Part shown: positions 1-10,228 of the stretch, in pieces | Layout of the letters: each line of letters opens with the position of its first letter | Position numbering within the stretch: position 1 is the stretch's first letter | Origin: Bactrocera neohumeralis | Lineage: Eukaryota; Arthropoda; Insecta; Diptera; Tephritidae | Reading direction: 5' to 3' | Assembly: GCF_024586455.1 (NCBI RefSeq) | Contig: NW_026089623.1 | Span: 16,806,236 to 16,870,235, forward strand | Length of the DNA stretch: 64,000 bases | Program-made: the position numbers and the translations under genes | Notes under the pieces: generated by a model | The model's input: the letters and a program-made list of their open reading frames with translations, nothing else | Told to the model about the DNA's origin: nothing | Database searches by the model: none

Positions 1-498
1 AAAGAAATTGTTTAGATCGTTTTAGAATCTCTCGACAAACAGCTAGCTGCAAATATCACGGTTCTGACAGCTATTTTACTAATTGACAAAACATGGAGAG
101 CTGTAACACCCCTAACGATTCTCAACTGCTTCAAAAAATCCGGTTTCTTAAAAGAAAACCAAGAAAGTCTTCCAATACTTATAGACGATGAAGAACCAGC
201 AATAGAACCATTAGTTGGCATCAGTTTTTCTGATTTTGTTTAAGTGGATGAAAATGTTGCTGTCTCAGGTTCACTAACCGATGGCGAAATTTTATCTGCG
301 ACAGATACGCAAAGTAACGATGAAGAAGAGGACGATACATCGGAACCTTTGGCAGAGGTGTCAGTTAAGGAAGCAAGATCCTCATTTGATACCTTACAAA
401 GCTTCTGTCTACAAAACGAAAGTGATGAAAAAGCATTTCAGGCACTTTTTCTCTTAAAAAAGTTATTGAGCAGTGTGAGCAACAGAATTGTGCTTTAA
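1..498 (+). pseudogene. Tigger/pogo transposase, C-terminal part, broken
   Basis: Frame 1 reads the end of a pogo/Tigger-type DDE transposase from the window edge to a stop at 496-498. The recognisable stretch is the conserved AWRAV-type helix followed by TILNCFKKSGF, which precedes the acidic tail in this family. The tail (residues from base 241) is rich in D/E, followed by a helical end SVKEARSSFDTLQSF as in Tigger and jerky proteins. Two in-frame stops (TAG at 13-15, TAA at 238-240) show it is dead. The DNA-binding and catalytic domains lie outside the window. A BEL retrotransposon starts 13 bases after the stop. The matching 3' terminal repeat of this element is found beyond it, at 8890-8937. 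Family assignment is from motif recognition only. Confidence 0.7.
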
Positions 499-510
499 AG
501 CAAACCAGTA

Positions 511-914
511 TGTCTAAATGACTCTCGGCCTACCCTATCATGAAACACAGCCACACCACATTTCACCACTCACCTTCCACATCACTACACATCACACCAA
601 TACACTCAAACATGACACCACACTTCCAACTAGAACACAACAGTTTACGCAAAAAACGGGACGGACAACTCCAGCCGGACACACTTCGCTATTCGACCAA
701 TTTTTAACATTTGGAAATATTTGAGAACGTTTGTAAATTAAATAAAATAGAATTCCGAAAACCTGTGCTGTGCGATATCTTTTTTTTATAACAAAAGTGA
801 GAAATAAAATAGCATTGTGAATTTGAAAATCCAGAAAGCCCGTTCTGTGCGTTGTCCTGTCTAGAATCACAAGTGAGTTCGGAACTAAAGGTGAGTTCAC
901 CAGTTATTAAGACA
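511..914 (+). repeat. BEL 5' LTR (404 bp, with internal deletion)
   Basis: Direct repeat of 8189-8702, with ends TGTCT and AGACA. It lacks about 110 bp that the 3' LTR has (the 3' LTR segment from about 8367 to 8476). The junction here is at about 669, where CACTTCG passes directly into CTATTCGACC. An AATAAA signal lies near 738. Outside the deletion only scattered substitutions separate the two LTRs. Confidence 0.9.
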
Positions 915-928
915 TGGTCCTTTGAGCC
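915..928 (+). promoter_or_regulatory. BEL primer-binding site
   Basis: TGGTCCTTTGAGCC directly follows the 5' LTR. From memory of insect tRNA-Tyr, whose acceptor stem starts CCTTCGA, this is complementary to the tRNA-Tyr 3' end with one mismatch (T where C is expected). The position is certain; the tRNA identity is inference. Confidence 0.6.
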
Positions 929-2150
929 TACAGAAAGGCACCTTAAAAAAGAAAAACGAAAAGTAAATAATAATAATAAAAAATTTTAATTAAATAAAGT
1001 GCGGTGACTAAAACACATATTTTAAAACTATTAAAGTGGAAAAAAAATTGAAAAACAGTAGGGTGAAAAATACCTGAAAATCATAAAGACAAAAATTGGC
1101 CTATTATAAAGTGTTAGTGGAGTACAACACAGTGCGTATATATAAACACATATATGTACATGAAGCAAACAAAAACGCGCCAAAAAAAAGGGAAAAACTA
1201 AACGAAAACAAAACAACAACAACAGCGGGCGCGAAACTAAATAAATGTCACCAACGGGCGCGAAACTAAATAAAACACACTAACGGGCGCGGATAATAAA
1301 GGCAAAAGCAACATACACAAAATCACTTACACAAGGCACACAGGAAAATAGAAGCAAACCAAGAGCAGTGGGATAAAGCACAAGGCAACAAGCATTAGGG
1401 CAAGCCACAATTAAGTACACTCCCCCAAAATTCCCTTGATGCGAAAAAGGGTAAGTGCATCGCTTCCACCTTTTATTTATATGCATGTACATATGTATGT
1501 TTAAAAAACTGGTTTGCCAATTATAACTCTGTTATAATAATACGGTATATCAAAATACCGATATTAAAGTTGATAAAATACATACGTGTATTAAAATTAC
1601 TAATTGCTTATATATGCTTATTTTTGTGAACACAATCACACACAACAAATTAAAACCTTAAAAGGACATTCTACTTGCAATATTTTCCGACACCCCTTCT
1701 GCTTTTAAAGCAGCAAGCGAATTGCACTAATAAAGGCATATTAAAAAGTACAAACCAGGAAATAAAAGAAAACATAAATGCGAACATATGATTTATAAAT
1801 TGAAACACACATACATATATACATGCAAACCAACTTTTTTTAGCTTGGTAATTAACTAGCATATACTTACCGAAATTTATTAGAGGCAAATATAGGAACA
1901 TACATACGAGTATATACATACCGTCACACATGTGTGTTGAGTGCAGAAGTTAAATACCTGCAAATATCATTTCTCTTTTTCCAATTTAACCAACTTTCCT
2001 GCGTCATGTACTAGTACCGCGATTACAACAATAAATTATATTTAAATAAATTGCATGCCTACACAGTATATACCACATATACATACATAGGGACAATTAA
2101 ATTACGGGAAGTTAATACAATTTTGGAAAATAAATAAACGTTAAAGGAAT
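929..2150 (+). other. BEL untranslated leader
   Basis: About 1.2 kb of A-rich DNA between the primer-binding site and gag, without a convincing coding frame. It contains three short direct repeats of GGGCGCG-type motifs near 1226, 1254 and 1285 (ACGGGCGCGAAACTAAATAA in the first two). Packaging or leader signals would be expected here but none can be named from sequence. Confidence 0.5.
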
Positions 2151-3203
2151 TTGCTAACACGAATTAACAACAAAACGAATCAAGACAATTCTGAATCGGC
2201 GCTAGAAATAAAAAGCCAAGCGCTTGAAAATTTTTGGATACGTCTCCAAGCTTCATATGACACAATTGTAGATACTGACGAGTCAGATCTACCAGAAAAC
2301 TTTAAATCTTCTGCTTACGCCAAATTTGAAAACTGCTTAGACCAGTATGAAGACACGAAAATTATGATCGCAGATCAACTAAAACTTATAAAGTCAATTG
2401 CACCTACTCCCCACAGTAGAGTAGAGTTACCACAAGTGCAAGCCCAAGAGGCAACAGGCATTCATCTCAAAGTGCCAGCGTGTGATACGGAAATATTTCA
2501 TGGAGGTTATGAACAATGGCCGTCCTTCCGGGACATGTTTACAGCCGTGTACATAAACCATCCAAAATTATCACAAGCGCAAAAATTGTATCATCTCCGA
2601 TACAAAACAAAAGGTCAAGCAGGTGTAATAGTAAAACAGTTCGCATTAAGTGATGACAATTTCAATTTGGCTTGGGAAGCTCTGAAAGCCAGATATGAAA
2701 ACAAAAGAATATTGGTCGACAAGCAAGTAACCATACTCATGAACTTGCCGAAAATTCAAAAAGAAACAAGTGAAGAATTCATAAAATTAGAATCCACTGT
2801 TTCAAATTGTTTGTCGGTTCTAACGACACAAAATGTTCCCACAGACAGTTGGGACCCTATTCTGGTAAACATATGCACCGCAGCATTACCAGAAAAATCA
2901 TTACTTCTATGGGAGCAATCGCTCTCATCAAGAAGGGACTGCCCAACGTGGCAGCAAATGAAAGATTTCTTAACTGCCCAATATGAAATTGCAGAAAGGA
3001 TAAATAAAAAAACACTCAGAACTAAAAACGTTCAACCCGACCTAAACAGAAGCTTCAATAGACCCCAAGTCAATAACAATAACAATTTAAATAGAAGCTT
3101 TTCAAAGCTCAATCGTTCACATCTGAACAGAACAAATATACATCATGCGAACTATGTACAGGAGGGCATAAACTCAAAACTTGCGAGAAGTTTAAAAAAT
3201 TAA
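2151..3203 (+). pseudogene. BEL gag, 3' end frameshifted
   Basis: The 350-codon frame carries the gag core typical of BEL/Pao elements (the DUF1759-like region, from FHGGYEQWPSFRDMF at residues 117-130 to about residue 290) and an N/R-rich linker. This protein should build the particle that packages element RNA. The frame opens on TTG, and the first in-frame ATG is only at residue 72 (base 2364), so the true start has probably been lost. The zinc knuckles that should follow (C-x2-C-x3-H-x4-C from about 3139, then two more up to 3340) are in another frame, so a frameshift lies between about 3110 and 3140. In relatives gag and pol form one long ORF. Confidence 0.85.
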
Positions 3204-3256
3204 ATATAAACGATAGGAACAACTTTGTCAGGTCAAAAAGACTCTGCACAAACTGC

Positions 3257-6200
3257 TTGTCCCACTCACACAATCTTAATACTTGCGAAAGCAAATTTAA
3301 TTGCGTATATTGCCACAAAAGGCATCATTCCATGTTACATCTCAATAACTTTCCCAACACATCTCAAAGTAGCGCTTTTTCAAAAAAAGCCACGGGTTTA
3401 GTTGCAACAGCAACTCCCGAAACAGAAACTCAACAAAATTGCCAAGAGACACCATGCTGCTCAAAGGCATTAAAAACTCAAACGCTACACAGCGATAATC
3501 ATAGTAGAGTACTACTACCCACAGCAGTTTTCTCCATCGAACATCGAGGAGAACTGTTCAAACTAAGAGCCTTAATAGACCAAGGGTCCCAACGATCCTT
3601 TATAGCGTCTAAGGCCCAAAATAAATTAAAATTGCCAACAAAACATGCCAACTATGAAATTACGGGAATGGGCGGAAGAGTAGTACAAAACTCTAACAAA
3701 ATATGCCCCATTACCCTAATTTCCCCCCAAGCGGATAAGCGCATTCAAGCAAATGCTATTGTCTTACCGCAACTAACAAACATGCTTCCAAGCTATCAAA
3801 TAAGTAGCAAGCATTGGGATAAGATTTCACATGTGAGTCTAGCAGATCCCAACTGCAACACCCCCGCTCAAATAGACCTTCTATTAGGCAGCGATCTTAT
3901 ATCGCAAATAATACTGGAAGGTGTTGAAAAAATTTCGAAAACACTACTGGCGCAAAATACCATTTTCGGATGGGTCCTAAGTGGACTAGTTGCGGAACCA
4001 GTCACAGCAATGACAACTCAAGTTGAGGAAATCTCAAACGAGTACCTCAATTCACAATTGAGAAAATTTTGGGAGTTAGAGGAACTCCCCCCCATTTCAA
4101 TTACAACACCAGAAGATCAGTATTGTGAAGACTTTTACAAAGCCACAACTACTCGATCAGATAATGGTCGGTATGTCGTACGACTACCACTAAAACAACA
4201 ATTTCCAGATACACTCGCCTTAGGTCACTCTCGCACCTCTGCAATACAGCAGTTTTTAAGCATGGAAAAAAACCTACTTAGAAAAGGTGAGCTCAAACAA
4301 GATTATGATGGGGTCTTAGAAGAATACCTCCATTTAGACCACATGGAGGAAGTAAGCCCATGTGAAAAAATCATAAAAGGCAAATATCACTCATTCTACT
4401 TGCCACATCATGCAGTAGTAAAGCCTGACAAAAAAACAACAAAAGTCAGAGTTGTCTTCAATGCCTCCAGAACCACTAGCTCGGGGAATTCCCTAAATGA
4501 CATTCTATTTACGGGACCCACACTCCAACCAGATCTAATGCTCCTCATATTGAACTGGCGTATATACAAATACGTATTCAATGGGGATGTCGAAAAAATG
4601 TATCGACAAATACTCGTACATAAAGATGATCAAGATTTTCAACGAATTATTTTCCGAAAATCTGCCAATAGTCCACTACGCGACTTTAAATTAAAAACAG
4701 TAACCTTTGGCGTAAACTGTGCTCCATACTTAGCCATTCGTACACTCCACGAACTGGCAGAAGACACCAAGTCGGAGTTTCCTCTGACGACCCAGGTGTT
4801 AAAAACACAAACGTATGTAGACGATATTCTGTCTGGAAGTCACAGTCTTCCACAAGCATACGAATCATTATCACAAGTAATCCAAGCCCTCAAATCCGCA
4901 GGGTTTCCATTAAAAAAGATTACGGCAAATCACCCAACTATATTAAAAAATATACCAAAAGAAAATTTGTTGGACACTAATTTCCTTATTTTCGAAAAGG
5001 AAAGTACAACAAAAACACTGGGCATCCAATGGAATGCGATATCGGACCAGTTTTCATACACGACTGAGTCCATATCCGCATTATCCGCCATTACAAAACG
5101 CCAAATTCTCTCCTCTGTGGCAAAACTTTTCGACCCCGCAGGATGGCTTTCGCCAATTATGATACAAGCGAAAATCCTGATCCAAGAATTATGGCTAGAC
5201 GGAACTGACTGGGACGAACAAGTGAAACCTCTTCGCTTAGAAAGATGGTCCCAGTTTGCTAATAACCTAAAAGACATTTCGCAGATACAAATTCCACGGT
5301 GGGTAAACTATTCCCCCGAATACAAGGTGGAACTACACGGCTTCTGCGACGCCTCTGAAAAGGCATATTGTGCCACTATATATGTGCGCACCCAAAGCGA
5401 TATTGCAACTACAAGCCACCTACTAGTGGCAAAAGCAAAAGTTGCGCCTCTAAAAACCATAAGTCTACCACGACTTGAACTCTGTGGCGCTCTGCTACTA
5501 GCAAAGCTCGTCTCCATGGTGCAGACCCACTTAAACATGGCAAAATATAAATTATACCTCTGGTCCGATTCCGAAATAGTTCTAGCCTGGTTAGAAAAAC
5601 CACCACACGCGTGGAAAACATATATTTCTAACCGAACGTCTCAAATACTTGATCTAGTAGGATCAGCCACTTGGCGCCACGTAGCCAGTGCTGACAATCC
5701 TGCCGATCTTGGGACAAGAGGGTGCAAACCCCTTCATCTCGCCACCACCACCCTCTGGTGGAATGGCCCCCGATGGTTAACAGAATCTCCCGATTCTTGG
5801 CCACAATCGCCAATGCGCAACATAATTGCCCCAGAAAGTCGAAAAATCGCCACTTATCACACAACAATGGATGATGCTGACATCCTTGAACGATTTTCAT
5901 CGTTCCCCCGAGCACTCAGAGTAGTCGCCTATATTCTCAAATTCGTAGAGCGACTCAAACTTAAGGTAAAGGGAGCAACTTGCCCCCAATGCGATACATT
6001 GACGCACCAAGACTTACAAAAAGCGAAGGTCGCTCTTATCGCATCAACCCAAACGCGCTACTTCAGCCGCGACCTAGGGTTACTAAGAGAATCGAAGCCA
6101 ATTGACAAAAAGAGCTCACTCTTAGTACTAAACCCATTTATAGACACGAAAGGTCTGCTTCGTGCAAACGGCCGGCTTGCTAATTCCAGCCTTACGTATA

Positions 6201-6844
6201 ACGAACGCCATCCCATAATAATACCAGAGAAATCCTCATTTGCCACATTATTCATCAATTATATCCATATACTCATGTTGCACGCCGAACATCGCCTCAT
6301 GCAACATATGGTACGCCAAGAGTACTATGTTCCCCGCCTTAAGCCCCAAATCAAGAAGTGCATTTTCACGTGCAAGGTCTGCACTATGCACAAGCAGAAA
6401 ATGAGAACGCAGATTATGGCAGCACTTCCACCGGAACGCTGTAACTTTGCTCTGCCTTTCACCACCACAGGTGTCGACTTTGCTGGGCCTTTTCAAATAA
6501 AGGCGTCCATGCTAAGGTCTCCCACCCTGATGAAAGGCTATGTGGCTGTCTTTGTCTGTTTTACGACAAAAGCAGTACACCTTGAGCTATGTTCCAATCT
6601 GACAAAGGAGGCTTTCCTCGCGGCATTTGCTCGCTTCGTCGGACGACGTGGCTTTCCATCCAAAATCATGAGCGATAATGGTAAAACATTTATCGGAGCT
6701 CAAAGAGCCACAGAGAAACAATTTGTGGATTTTATGAAACAAGTCTCACCTGACATTATACAAAAATATGCTCCCAAGGCATCAATTGGCAGTTTATCCC
6801 CCCAAGCGCTCCACATATGGGTGGTTTATGGGAATCAGCCGTAA
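3257..6844 (+). CDS. BEL pol polyprotein (protease, RT, RNase H, integrase start)
   Basis: This 1195-codon frame begins inside the last gag zinc knuckles and encodes the enzymes of the element. In order: a retropepsin with DQGSQ at residues 108-112 (base 3578), where the usual form is D-S/T-G; reverse transcriptase with the catalytic YVDD at residues 520-523 (base 4814); RNase H around FCDASEKAY at about residue 695; a zinc-binding integrase N-terminus with H...H and C-x2-C at about 1020-1060; and an integrase core with the first two catalytic Asp residues in VDFAGP (about 1071) and SDNG (about 1139). The frame fails near base 6779, where one base seems to be missing, so the catalytic Glu is in another frame at 6817. 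The opening codon is TTG, so this is a frame segment and not an independent gene. Confidence 0.85.
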   Translation: MSHSHNLNTCESKFNCVYCHKRHHSMLHLNNFPNTSQSSAFSKKATGLVATATPETETQQNCQETPCCSKALKTQTLHSDNHSRVLLPTAVFSIEHRGELFKLRALIDQGSQRSFIASKAQNKLKLPTKHANYEITGMGGRVVQNSNKICPITLISPQADKRIQANAIVLPQLTNMLPSYQISSKHWDKISHVSLADPNCNTPAQIDLLLGSDLISQIILEGVEKISKTLLAQNTIFGWVLSGLVAEPVTAMTTQVEEISNEYLNSQLRKFWELEELPPISITTPEDQYCEDFYKATTTRSDNGRYVVRLPLKQQFPDTLALGHSRTSAIQQFLSMEKNLLRKGELKQDYDGVLEEYLHLDHMEEVSPCEKIIKGKYHSFYLPHHAVVKPDKKTTKVRVVFNASRTTSSGNSLNDILFTGPTLQPDLMLLILNWRIYKYVFNGDVEKMYRQILVHKDDQDFQRIIFRKSANSPLRDFKLKTVTFGVNCAPYLAIRTLHELAEDTKSEFPLTTQVLKTQTYVDDILSGSHSLPQAYESLSQVIQALKSAGFPLKKITANHPTILKNIPKENLLDTNFLIFEKESTTKTLGIQWNAISDQFSYTTESISALSAITKRQILSSVAKLFDPAGWLSPIMIQAKILIQELWLDGTDWDEQVKPLRLERWSQFANNLKDISQIQIPRWVNYSPEYKVELHGFCDASEKAYCATIYVRTQSDIATTSHLLVAKAKVAPLKTISLPRLELCGALLLAKLVSMVQTHLNMAKYKLYLWSDSEIVLAWLEKPPHAWKTYISNRTSQILDLVGSATWRHVASADNPADLGTRGCKPLHLATTTLWWNGPRWLTESPDSWPQSPMRNIIAPESRKIATYHTTMDDADILERFSSFPRALRVVAYILKFVERLKLKVKGATCPQCDTLTHQDLQKAKVALIASTQTRYFSRDLGLLRESKPIDKKSSLLVLNPFIDTKGLLRANGRLANSSLTYNERHPIIIPEKSSFATLFINYIHILMLHAEHRLMQHMVRQEYYVPRLKPQIKKCIFTCKVCTMHKQKMRTQIMAALPPERCNFALPFTTTGVDFAGPFQIKASMLRSPTLMKGYVAVFVCFTTKAVHLELCSNLTKEAFLAAFARFVGRRGFPSKIMSDNGKTFIGAQRATEKQFVDFMKQVSPDIIQKYAPKASIGSLSPQALHIWVVYGNQP

Positions 6845-7375
6845 AAAGCTTCAAATCACATTTCAAGAAGCTAGCTGGCACTTATAAATTCAATTATGAA
6901 GAATTCACGACCTTGTTAACTAGAATTGAAGCCGTTCTCAACTCACGGCCTCTCGCAGCCCTCTCGCAAGATCCATCAGACTTTACAGCCCTCACACCAG
7001 GGCATTTTCTTAAAGGAGCGCCCATTCTGGCCACACCTGAGCCAGGCGTGGAGTCGCTTTCCTTATTAAACAGATGGGAAAGAATTAAAATTCTCCATCA
7101 CGATTTCTGTCTTCGATGGAAAGAAGATTATTTAAAGGACCTCCACAGAAGGTACCGGTGGAAAACACCAGAAAACGCGCCTAAGCTTGGAGATTGTGTC
7201 TTAATTCATGACGATTGTCTCCCCCACTGAATGGCGGCTTGGCCGCATAGAGAAGCTTTACCACGGCTCCGACGGTCATATTCGCGTAGTTGATCTCCGT
7301 ACGCAAAACGGAACACTAACTCGGCCGCTCGTTAAACTATGCTTTTTGCCGATAAAACCGACACGTAAACCGTAA
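6817..7375 (+). pseudogene. BEL integrase C-terminal part, twice frameshifted
   Basis: The frame 6817-7230 continues the integrase core with MGGLWES, which holds the catalytic Glu of the DDE triad, and then the conserved NSRPL and ALTPGHFL motifs. It stops at 7228-7230. The last about 50 residues of a normal BEL integrase (TEWRLGRI onward) are readable in a further frame from about 7226 to the stop at 7373-7375. The switch falls on a run of C at 7219-7224, a usual site of slippage. Without repair neither part could give active integrase. Confidence 0.8.
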
Positions 7376-7556
7376 ACAATAAACGATAAATCGATATAAC
7401 CCGCAAAACAAACCACAAATCCTATCTTAATGAAAACCGCAAAAGTAGTAATAGATGGGTGGTCCACATGACTACCCACCAGTGCCACCTAACGTAGCAC
7501 CACCTATCATATCCGTATACCACAAACATATAACGTAAATATCTTTGACAGATCAA

Positions 7557-8165
7557 ATGGATGTCGATATGCCGCCAGCACCAACGCCAGCCGTTCGGTC
7601 GACCATTCACGTGCCACGAACGGGGCCTACACCAGCTCCTCGAAATCCCACGGCCACAACGCAACCAACCGTTGCCCGAAGTGCAACACGCGCAACGCCG
7701 ACGCCGGTGCCAGCAGACCCACAACGCCTCCGATGACCGCTTTGCCGCCGCCCCCACAAGTTGCCGCACTGCGGCATTTTTAAGACGATGCTGCCTCCGC
7801 TCCGCCAGCAGATTGTCCAGGCACATGGCCACTGCCTAAATTGTCTGGCACCTACCCACTCCACATCGGAGTGTACATCCGGGTATACGTGCCAAATATG
7901 CATGCGGCCGCATCACACGCTCCTTCATCGGGACGGCAGACCATTACTTGCCCCCTCCAGTCGTGCTACGACCCGATGACCGCAGGCGAACCGTGCTGCA
8001 CGACCACGAAGAGCTGAGCCACCACCAGAATCCCGAACCCGTACTCGGCGCCAACAACCCAATACCTCTACGCGGCGGCGTCAACCTAGGCCGCGGTCTC
8101 GCCAACCCACTGGGCTTAGTAACGTGGTGGCCACCTTGCAGCAATTGCAAAGGCTACTAGGCTAA
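7557..8165 (+). pseudogene. extra gag-like zinc-knuckle ORF downstream of BEL pol, two in-frame TGA
   Basis: One frame of 202 codons before the stop runs from ATG 7557 to TAA 8163-8165, directly before the 3' LTR. Residues 1-59 are Pro/Thr/Ala rich. Next come three zinc-knuckle-like units: a first one whose leading Cys position is a TGA (7734-7736), then CLNCLAPTHSTSEC, then CQICMRPHHTLLH. An Arg/Pro-rich tail and a hydrophobic helix LSNVVATLQQLQRLL close the protein. A second TGA is at 7977-7979. Both stops sit in the same context CGA TGA CCG. I recall similar gag-like proteins from insect BEL-type elements, so it is probably a nucleic-acid-binding accessory gag. The base composition is clearly more GC-rich than gag and pol. 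Confidence 0.65.
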
Positions 8166-8173
8166 TAATTTGC

Positions 8174-8188
8174 CTAGGGGGGCCGGGA
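8174..8188 (+). promoter_or_regulatory. polypurine tract before BEL 3' LTR
   Basis: CTAGGGGGGCCGGGA lies immediately before the 3' LTR TG. G-rich purine tracts at this place prime plus-strand DNA synthesis in LTR elements. Confidence 0.65.
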
Positions 8189-8702
8189 TGTCTAAATGAC
8201 TCTCGGCCTACCCTATCATGAAACACAGCCACACCACATTTCACCACTCACCTTCCACATCACTACACACCACACCAATACACTCAAACATGACACCACA
8301 CTTCCAACTAGAACACAACAGTTTACGCAAAAAAAGGGACGGACAACTCCAGCCGGACACACTTCGATTTTTGCTCCCGAACGAGTCGCTTTTGCGCATA
8401 CGCTTTTCGCAGCATCGCTTTTCTTTTCTTTTCCTGCCACGTACATCATCGTTTGTCGATTCCGCCTCCGATTGGAATATTCGACCAATTTTTAAGATTT
8501 GGAAATATTTGAGAACGTTTGTAAATTAAATAAAGTAGAATTCCGAAAACCTGTGCTGTGCGATATCTTTTTTTTGTAACAAAAATGAGAAATAAAATAA
8601 CATTGTGAATTTGAAAATCCAGAAAACCCGTTCTATGCGTTGTCCTGTCTAGAATCACAAGTGAGTTCGGAACTAAAGGTGAGTTCACCAGTTATTAAGA
8701 CA
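8189..8702 (+). repeat. BEL 3' LTR (514 bp, full length)
   Basis: Starts TGTCT, ends AGACA, and is collinear with 511-914 except for a 110 bp segment (about 8367-8476) missing from the 5' copy. It includes the AATAAA signal near 8529. The flank to the right resumes Tigger sequence. Confidence 0.9.
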
Positions 8703-8937
8703 AAGTTCTTTCGAAAGATTAATTAATTCACATTACGAATACATGCACATATGTACACGAATGTACCTCTTAATTCTTGTCATTTTTATATTAATAAATA
8801 AAAAATAACCAACACGTAATAATTCGAAATTTTATTTATTTTCTCTCACAAATTTCGAACCATTTGATATTTCAAACACTCGATAATTCGTAATATTTCA
8901 AGAGTCCCTAGAGTTCCGAACTAACGAGAGTCGATTG
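8703..8937 (+). mobile_element. Tigger/pogo 3' end with terminal repeat
   Basis: This is the sequence after the BEL element. Read on the minus strand from 8937 it begins CAATCGACTCTCGTTAG followed by TTCGGAACTCTAGGGACT, which matches the terminal repeats I know from insect Tigger/pogo elements (usually CAGTCGACTC). A TA dinucleotide, the pogo target, follows at 8938-8939. The left end of this element is outside the window. Confidence 0.6.
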
Positions 8938-9287
8938 TATTAAGTTAGCTGACCCGGCGAACTTCGCACCGCCTAATTATTGGAGGCATATTTAATAAGT
9001 CACAAACACACGACACAATACTTTTTAATTTTATTAAAATTTGCTGCTTTTAGATTTTTAGGAATATTAAAGAATTATAGTATAGATGCACAGCAAAGAG
9101 ACGTTAACATTTCAAGTGACATTTTACCATAGACAATTTTTTTTGAGTGAATACTGACAAATATTTACACTATAACAATCAAACTACATCTGTCGTTTTT
9201 TTTTGACGATGGCCATGGTTAGGAAAAGAAGAAGAACTACATCTGTCATCGAGAAAATAAAGAATTCAAACAACTATAATATGTATA
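8938..9287. other. Helitron 3' terminal region and AT-rich DNA, no gene
   Basis: On the minus strand 8945-8970 reads GGCGGTGCGAAGTTCGCCG, then GGTCAGCTAA: a small hairpin followed by CTAA, which fits the Helitron 3' rule (hairpin then CTRR). This would be the 3' end of the Helitron whose Rep/helicase gene lies at 10919-15168. The rest up to the Harbinger element is AT-rich without a coding frame. Confidence 0.45.
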
Positions 9288-10189
9288 CAGCCCTATTCTG
9301 AAAAAACCTCTCAACTGAGTTGAGAGGAAAAATTTGAGAGATTTCTTGTGAGAGGCTATTTTTGCTGTCAAACAGCTGTTTTAATAAAAATAAACAAACA
9401 AAAACACAAATGGATAATAAAGATATGTATGCGTCTGTGCTTGAGGGTGAAACATTCCCAATATGGGTACAATCGATTGCGCCGATTGTGCCTTTGATCC
9501 CAAATTTCGTGAAAAATCTTTAAGAGAAAATTTGTTTATAAATTTATATTTATTTTTATTTATATATCTTACCCCTTCTTTGTATCTGAAACATCCTGCG
9601 CGCTTGAATGGAAATAAATTTCGAAATAAAGTGCAGAGCTCTAGACACAGAGAACTAGCTCATAGAGAGCATATAACTATTACCAACGAATTTTTGGTAA
9701 GAGCCATGCCCGTAAAAATACAAACACGCCAGGAAACGCAGATCAAGAGATATACTCGACTTCTGCACATCATGCGTCACCAATTCACCTATAAGTACTT
9801 TACACAGCGATTTTGGGAATCGAAATGTATTTATAATTGTTGTGTCTTGCATAGCAAAAGGATCGCTTTTGTCTCGTAAGCCCTTCAAAATTTTCCTCCT
9901 ACCCCCCGATTCCTCCTCCTCAACAATTTCCGCAAACACAAAGAACAGTACCTCCATGCTAGTTATAACACTCAAATATTTTTTTTAAAAATGTCAAATA
10001 TTGATGTAAAACAAAACAAACACAGATGTTTTGTATTATGATGCCTGCTTTCACACGTCACAGATATTTGTGATAATAGTGAGCATTTGAGCTTTTGAAT
10101 TTTCGCCAGAATAAGGTAACCCTCACTACAGTGAGAAACATCACTGTAGTGAGGTTGGTGACTTTTGTGAGGGCATGAGAATAGGGCTG
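9288..10189 (-). mobile_element. PIF/Harbinger element, copy 1 (902 bp, internally deleted)
   Basis: Terminal inverted repeats CAGCCCTATTCT at 9288 and AGAATAGGGCTG at its other end (10178-10189). It is the reverse-oriented, closely similar partner of 15656-16475. The flanking triplets are ATA left and AGA right, so the expected 3 bp TWA target duplication is not clean here. Only the N-terminal part of the transposase is left. Confidence 0.75.
9655..9975 (-). pseudogene. Harbinger transposase N-terminal fragment (copy 1)
   Basis: A 106-codon frame with an acidic EEEESGGRRK segment followed by FRFPKSLCKVLIGEL and then LDLRFLACLYFYGHGSYQ, the region that precedes the catalytic domain in PIF/Harbinger nucleases (their GSYQ...S.SQSSVSR signature). 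It ends at a TAG (9655-9657) where copy 2 has CAG, so this is a nonsense mutation. The catalytic DDE region is absent from the element. Alternative readings on the plus strand have no family resemblance. Confidence 0.7.
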
Positions 10190-10228
10190 AGAGTTATAGT
10201 GAAGCTATATATCCCTCAACTCCTTAAA

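Larger units (their letters stand above)
511..8702 (+). mobile_element. BEL-family LTR retrotransposon, near full length, inactive
   Basis: Two direct LTRs (511-914 and 8189-8702), a primer-binding site directly after the 5' LTR, gag, protease, reverse transcriptase, RNase H and integrase in BEL order, and a purine-rich tract before the 3' LTR define the element. It sits inside a Tigger element. Both LTRs begin TGTCT and end AGACA. The bases flanking the element (CAGTA left, AAGTT right) do not form a convincing target duplication. At least three frameshifts (about 3110-3140, 6779, 7220) and two in-frame TGA codons in the 3' ORF make it non-autonomous. Confidence 0.9.

Noticed and set aside
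518..900. Overlapping open frames on both strands within the 5' BEL LTR and again in the 3' LTR
   Set aside because: Both copies lie wholly inside non-coding LTR sequence; open frames follow from the C- and A-rich composition.
4686..6496. Minus-strand frames of up to 115 codons opposite BEL pol
   Set aside because: They are antisense shadows of a strongly supported polyprotein and show no family motifs.
7422..8150. Minus-strand Trp/Arg-rich frames opposite the 3' BEL ORF
   Set aside because: Their composition is that expected from antisense of a GC-rich Pro/Arg-coding strand; the plus strand has zinc-knuckle motifs.
10175..10228. Earlier start codon for the zinc-ribbon ORF
   Set aside because: The ATG at 10175 lies in the Harbinger terminal repeat and the extra residues have no domain; the start at 10229 directly precedes the first C-x2-C.
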